Assembly: GCA_027021085.1 (NCBI GenBank)
Contig: JALUVB010000170.1
Location: forward strand, 1-8,434
Direction of reading: 5' to 3'
Length of the DNA: 8,434 nucleotides
From: a bacterium
Lineage (GTDB): Bacteria; CAIJMQ01; JAADFP01
Positions 6,258 to 8,434 of this stretch are shown here, piece by piece. The translations under genes and the position numbers were made by a program. Under the pieces are notes generated by a model. That model had not been told where the DNA came from. It saw only the letters and a list, made by a program, of their open reading frames with translations, and ran no database searches. The first letter of the stretch is position 1. The number at the start of each line of letters is the position of its first letter.

Positions 6258-6470
6258 AGTGAGCAGTAAACAGTAGCGAGCAGGGGATAGTAAGCAGTGA
6301 ATAGTGAACAGTAAACAGTGAATGGGAGGGAGTAGCGAGTAGTGAGTAGATAGTAGCGAGGGGAACATTTTAGACCTTAGACCATAGACTTTAGACTGTA
6401 GACTGGGAGATAGTAAACAGTAAACAGTGAATGGTGAATAGTAGTGAGTAGATAGTAGCGGATAGTGAGG
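6258..6470. repeat. Degenerate heptanucleotide repeat arrays in two families
   Basis: The stretch is almost entirely 7-base units. Block A (6258-6365) consists of AGTRRNN units such as AGTAAAC, AGTGAAT, AGTAGCG and AGTAGTG. A different family, TAGACYN, follows in five consecutive units (6371-6405). Block B (6412-6470) returns to the AGTRRNN family. Three units in the same order (AGTAGTG, AGTAGAT, AGTAGCG) are identical at 6338-6358 and 6440-6460, which suggests block duplication. The register slips by insertion of GAT at 6286 and 6461. The array resembles the short tandemly repeated repetitive sequences known from cyanobacteria. Because 7 and 3 are coprime and the units rarely make stops on the minus strand, long spurious frames run through it. 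No gene is supported here. Confidence 0.9.
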
Positions 6471-6477
6471 TGGATGG

Positions 6478-6497
6478 ATTCCTGCTTTCGCGGGAAT
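6478..6497. repeat. REP-like palindrome with tetraloop
   Basis: ATTCCTGC (6478-6485), TTTC, GCGGGAAT (6490-6497) forms an 8-base-pair stem with one G-T pair on the + strand. Read on the minus strand it is ATTCCCGC-GAAA-GCAGGAAT preceded by TCC and followed by GAC complements. This is the core of a short palindromic repeat seen scattered in many bacterial genomes, often mistranslated as IPAKAGIH. Such elements can be moved by REP-associated transposases, but none is visible here. Confidence 0.75.
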
Positions 6498-6532
6498 GAC
6501 AAAAGAGAGGCAGGAAAAAGGAAAAGTAGCCC

Positions 6533-6571
6533 GCTTGCTCTCCCGCCGATATAAATCGGGGGGGAGTGGGC
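6533..6571 (+). repeat. Long G-T rich hairpin
   Basis: GCTTGCTCTCCC (6533-6544) pairs with GGGGGAGTGGGC (6560-6571). After one bulged G (6545), CCGAT pairs with ATCGG around the loop ATAA. That is 17 base pairs, four of them G-T, with no internal mismatch on the + strand. On the minus strand the four wobbles become A-C mismatches. There is no U tract after it, so it is not a standard terminator. It is probably an intergenic palindromic repeat or a structured RNA segment. Confidence 0.6.
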
Positions 6572-6576
6572 AGGCG

Positions 6577-6627
6577 TCGGGACTTAGGACCGGCAACGTG
6601 TCCCGATGTGATAGCGGGACAACCGGT
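6577..6627 (+). repeat. Three-arm inverted repeats allowing alternative hairpins
   Basis: TCGGGAC (6577-6583) can pair with GTCCCGA (6600-6606). The same GTCCCG can instead pair with CGGGAC (6615-6620), in which case ACCGG (6589-6593) and CCGGT (6623-6627) add an outer 5-base-pair stem. The two folds exclude each other. The cluster lies upstream of the signal peptidase promoter, so if that promoter is used it is not part of the leader. It may be repeat-derived. Confidence 0.5.
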
Positions 6628-6653
6628 TCCCAATGATAGCCCTATTCGTGTTA

Positions 6654-6682
6654 TTGCATTAAAGATTAAAGAGGGTTATAAT
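6654..6682 (+). promoter_or_regulatory. Putative sigma-70 promoter for signal peptidase I
   Basis: TTGCAT (6654-6659) and a perfect TATAAT (6677-6682) are separated by 17 bases. The start of transcription would fall around 6689-6690, two or three bases before the GTG start at 6692. The AGAGGG at 6670-6675 would then lie inside the promoter and not in the mRNA. Confidence 0.5.
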
Positions 6683-6691
6683 TTCCCCATC

Positions 6692-7234
6692 GTGTCTAAA
6701 AAAACTGACTGGAAAAAGGTAGCCAAGGAGTGGGGGCAGTCTTTACTCTATGCAGTTGTAATAGCCCTGTTTATCAGAACATTTTTTTTCCAGGCCTACC
6801 GCATCCCCACTGGCTCAATGATACCTACCCTGAAGATAGGTGACCATCTGATAGTGAACAAGGTGGTTTATAAAATAAGAGAGCCCAAGAGGGGAGAAGT
6901 TATAGTTTTTATTTTCCCCAAGGATCCCAGGAAAACATTTGTTAAAAGGCTGATTGGCCTGCCCGGAGATAGAGTGAGGATAGAAGATGGGAAAATTCTC
7001 ATAGATGGCAAACCCATTACCTCTATTCCCCAGATTGCATCCCGTTACTATTACGCGGAAGGGCCTTACGGAGAAAAAGAAGTAACCGTCCCGAAAAACT
7101 CCTTATTCGTCCTGGGAGATAATACCACCAATTCCAACGACAGCCGGTTCTGGGGATTTGTTCCCCGGAAAAATTTAATAGGGGAGCCTATATTTATTTA
7201 CTTTCCCCCCTGGCGATGGGGAATTATAAGATAA
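6692..7234 (+). CDS. lepB: Signal peptidase I
   Basis: The 180-residue protein cleaves signal peptides from exported preproteins at the outer face of the cytoplasmic membrane. A single N-terminal membrane segment spans about residues 16-33. The family S26 boxes are intact: GSMIPT with catalytic serine S42, KTFVKRLIGLPGD with catalytic lysine K85, and GDNTTNSNDSR at 142-152. Length suits the short bacterial type. The frame is open back to 6566, but those extra 42 residues translate the repeat region and are not protein-like. The GTG at 6692 (MSKKTDW...) directly before the membrane helix is the sensible start, although it has no ribosome-binding site at normal distance. The dehydrogenase gene starts 16 bases after its stop, so the two are probably co-transcribed, with no obvious functional link. 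Confidence 0.95.
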   Translation: MSKKTDWKKVAKEWGQSLLYAVVIALFIRTFFFQAYRIPTGSMIPTLKIGDHLIVNKVVYKIREPKRGEVIVFIFPKDPRKTFVKRLIGLPGDRVRIEDGKILIDGKPITSIPQIASRYYYAEGPYGEKEVTVPKNSLFVLGDNTTNSNDSRFWGFVPRKNLIGEPIFIYFPPWRWGIIR

Positions 7235-7239
7235 GACTC

Positions 7240-7245
7240 AGGAGG
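7240..7245 (+). promoter_or_regulatory. Ribosome-binding site of the dehydrogenase gene
   Basis: AGGAGG sits 5 bases before the ATG at 7251, in the short gap after the signal peptidase stop. It confirms the start and contrasts with the lack of such a motif before lepB. Confidence 0.75.
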
Positions 7246-7250
7246 CAAAC

Positions 7251-8294
7251 ATGAAAGCAGCCGTATACCATGGTATTGAGGACATAAGAATAGAGGAATT
7301 GCCTATCCCCGAAATTGAGGAAGGAGAAATTCTTCTGCGGGTAATGTCCTGTGCGATTTGCGGTACTGATTTACGCATATATAAACATGGACACAAAAAG
7401 GTGAATCCTCCTCATATAATCGGGCATGAAGTGGCAGGGATTATTGAAAGTGTAGGGAAGGGTGTAACAGGCTATGAGGAGGGAGAAAGGGTGTTGCTGG
7501 TTACCGAGGTTAGCTGTAATCTTTGCAAATGGTGCCTGGACGGGAGGAAAAATCTGTGTGCAAAGATGCAGGCTTTTGGTTATTACTATCCCGGTGGATT
7601 TGCCCAGTTCATGAAGATACCGAAAGAAGCAGTAGAACAGGCCAACCTTATTCCTTTTCCTGATACACTTTCTTTTGAAGAGGCTTCACTTATAGAGCCG
7701 TTCTCCTGCTGTATAAACGGGCAGGAATATCTAAATATTGCTCTGGGAGACAAGGTGGTAATAGTGGGAGCAGGCCCCATTGGCCTGATGCATGCCGCAC
7801 TGGCTAAAAGCAAAGGAGCAAAGATTGTAATACTGGTGGATATATCTTCTTCCCGCCTGGAAATGGCAAAACCCCTTCCCATAGACTTCTTTGTAGATGC
7901 ATCCAGAGAAGACCCGGTAAAAAAGGTAAAAGAGATAACTGCGGGAGAAGGGGTTGACGTGGCCATAGTAGCCTGTCCTTCCGGGCAGGCGCAGGCAGAA
8001 GCCCTGGAAATGGTGGGCATAAGGGGAAGGGTAAGTTTCTTTGGTGGGCTTCCCCCGGAGAAATCCCGTATAACTATAGATTCCAACGTAATTCACTACA
8101 AGGAGATTGGAATATTCGGAGCCTTCGCCTCCTCCAACCAGCACTATTACAAAGCTTTGAGGGTGGCAGCCAGTGGAAACATCAACCTCAAAAAACTTAT
8201 CACCGCTTCTTACCCATTGGGAAGAATCGCAGAAGGCTTCCAGCTTCTTTCCCAGGGTAAAGCCATCAAGATAGTAATCAATCCCTGGGAGTAG
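7251..8294 (+). CDS. Zinc-dependent medium-chain alcohol/polyol dehydrogenase
   Basis: This 347-residue protein belongs to the medium-chain dehydrogenase/reductase superfamily, threonine/sorbitol dehydrogenase-like branch. Catalytic zinc ligands are C37 (CAICGTD), H59-E60 (GHE) and probably E149. The structural zinc site is the four cysteines C89, C92, C95 and C103 in the usual C-x2-C-x2-C-x7-C spacing. The Rossmann motif VGAGPIG is at 172-178, and D197 at the end of the second strand suggests NAD rather than NADP. It should oxidise a secondary alcohol, polyol or amino alcohol to the carbonyl, but the substrate cannot be read from the sequence. It lies 16 bases after lepB with an AGGAGG site 5 bases from the ATG. 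Its TAG stop lies inside a short heptad repeat array, yet the protein appears full length. Confidence 0.95.
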   Translation: MKAAVYHGIEDIRIEELPIPEIEEGEILLRVMSCAICGTDLRIYKHGHKKVNPPHIIGHEVAGIIESVGKGVTGYEEGERVLLVTEVSCNLCKWCLDGRKNLCAKMQAFGYYYPGGFAQFMKIPKEAVEQANLIPFPDTLSFEEASLIEPFSCCINGQEYLNIALGDKVVIVGAGPIGLMHAALAKSKGAKIVILVDISSSRLEMAKPLPIDFFVDASREDPVKKVKEITAGEGVDVAIVACPSGQAQAEALEMVGIRGRVSFFGGLPPEKSRITIDSNVIHYKEIGIFGAFASSNQHYYKALRVAASGNINLKKLITASYPLGRIAEGFQLLSQGKAIKIVINPWE

Positions 8295-8310
8295 TGAGTA
8301 GCGGGTAGTG
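8290..8310. repeat. Short heptad array over the dehydrogenase stop codon
   Basis: AGTAGTG, AGTAGCG and GGTAGTG are three consecutive units of the AGTRRNN family found at 6258-6470. The first unit supplies the TAG stop of the dehydrogenase gene. The lepB-dehydrogenase pair is thus bracketed by the same repeat family. Confidence 0.7.
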
Positions 8311-8372
8311 AGGGGATTTGCTGTGCTTCTTCTCCCTCGCTTTCCCATCATCCTCTCCCCCCAGCCTGGAAG

Positions 8373-8402
8373 CTTTTAATATTTTAATAATAAAAGTTTT
8401 TT
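8373..8402 (+). terminator. AT-rich hairpin plus U tract, candidate terminator
   Basis: CTTTTAATAT (8373-8382), loop TTTA, ATAATAAAAG (8387-8396) pairs at nine of ten positions and is followed by six T. It lies 78 bases after the dehydrogenase stop. The stem is nearly all A-T, so it would be weak, but its position and the T run fit a rho-independent terminator for the lepB-dehydrogenase unit. Nothing else is seen from 8311 to the window end. Confidence 0.45.
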
Positions 8403-8434
8403 CTTCTTTTATGCCTTATTTCTGTGTTTGTTCT

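Noticed and set aside
6258-6470. CRISPR array
   Set aside because: Units are 7 bases with no unique spacers, and no cas gene is nearby.
6533-6627. Known riboswitch upstream of lepB
   Set aside because: The inverted repeats do not carry a conserved ligand-binding core I recognise, and the probable promoter lies downstream of them.
6228-6633. Two minus-strand frames of 122 and 80 residues through the repeat region
   Set aside because: They translate the heptad arrays and palindromes (LLSTHYSLL-like and IPAKAGIH segments). There is no ribosome-binding site, domain or protein-like composition.
7586-8351. Minus-strand frames of 166 and 206 residues over the dehydrogenase
   Set aside because: The plus-strand dehydrogenase has full zinc and NAD motifs; the opposite frames have no recognisable domain, and one starts near the repeat array.

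Overview
This window most likely comes from an uncultivated, Gram-negative-type bacterium. The best clue is the truncated first gene, a pseudopilin ending in an H-x9-DG motif. That class is very common in the Planctomycetes/Lentisphaerae/Omnitrophica part of the tree and in some other candidate phyla. Dense operons with 4-base overlaps, frequent GTG/TTG starts and heptanucleotide repeat arrays fit such a lineage. The assignment is an inference with low to moderate confidence.

Layout. (1) Bases 1-3500, + strand: a tight four-gene run, consisting of the 3' end of an H-x9-DG pseudopilin, a membrane HD-GYP protein (GTGA overlap), adenylosuccinate lyase purB (ATGA overlap) and a family 4 uracil-DNA glycosylase (8-base overlap). 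(2) Bases 3513-6128, - strand, transcribed towards the first run: a small helical protein, an Mth938-domain protein, a flavodoxin-like protein, an unrecognised 261-residue protein and a stand-alone response-regulator receiver. The middle three overlap or abut. The two runs converge with only 12 bases between stop codons. (3) Bases 6129-6691: about 560 bases without a gene. They hold two blocks of degenerate 7-base repeats (AGTRRNN type) around a second heptad family (TAGACYN), a REP-like hairpin, a 39-base hairpin rich in G-T pairs, a three-arm inverted-repeat cluster and a promoter. (4) Bases 6692-8294, + strand: signal peptidase I and a zinc-dependent medium-chain dehydrogenase 16 bases apart. 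The dehydrogenase stop codon lies inside another short heptad array, and an AT-rich terminator-like hairpin follows.

How the genes work together. Most are ordinary housekeeping or signalling genes: purine synthesis, base-excision repair, preprotein processing, and cyclic-di-GMP hydrolysis possibly linked to pilus-like structures. Mth938, flavodoxin and the unrecognised protein are probably co-translated, so they may act together, but the sequence does not say how. The least explained material is the repeat and hairpin region at 6258-6627, the possible leaderless starts with a TATAAT box 5-9 bases before the start codon, and the unrecognised protein at 3957-4742. I do not see a convincing large undescribed system here.
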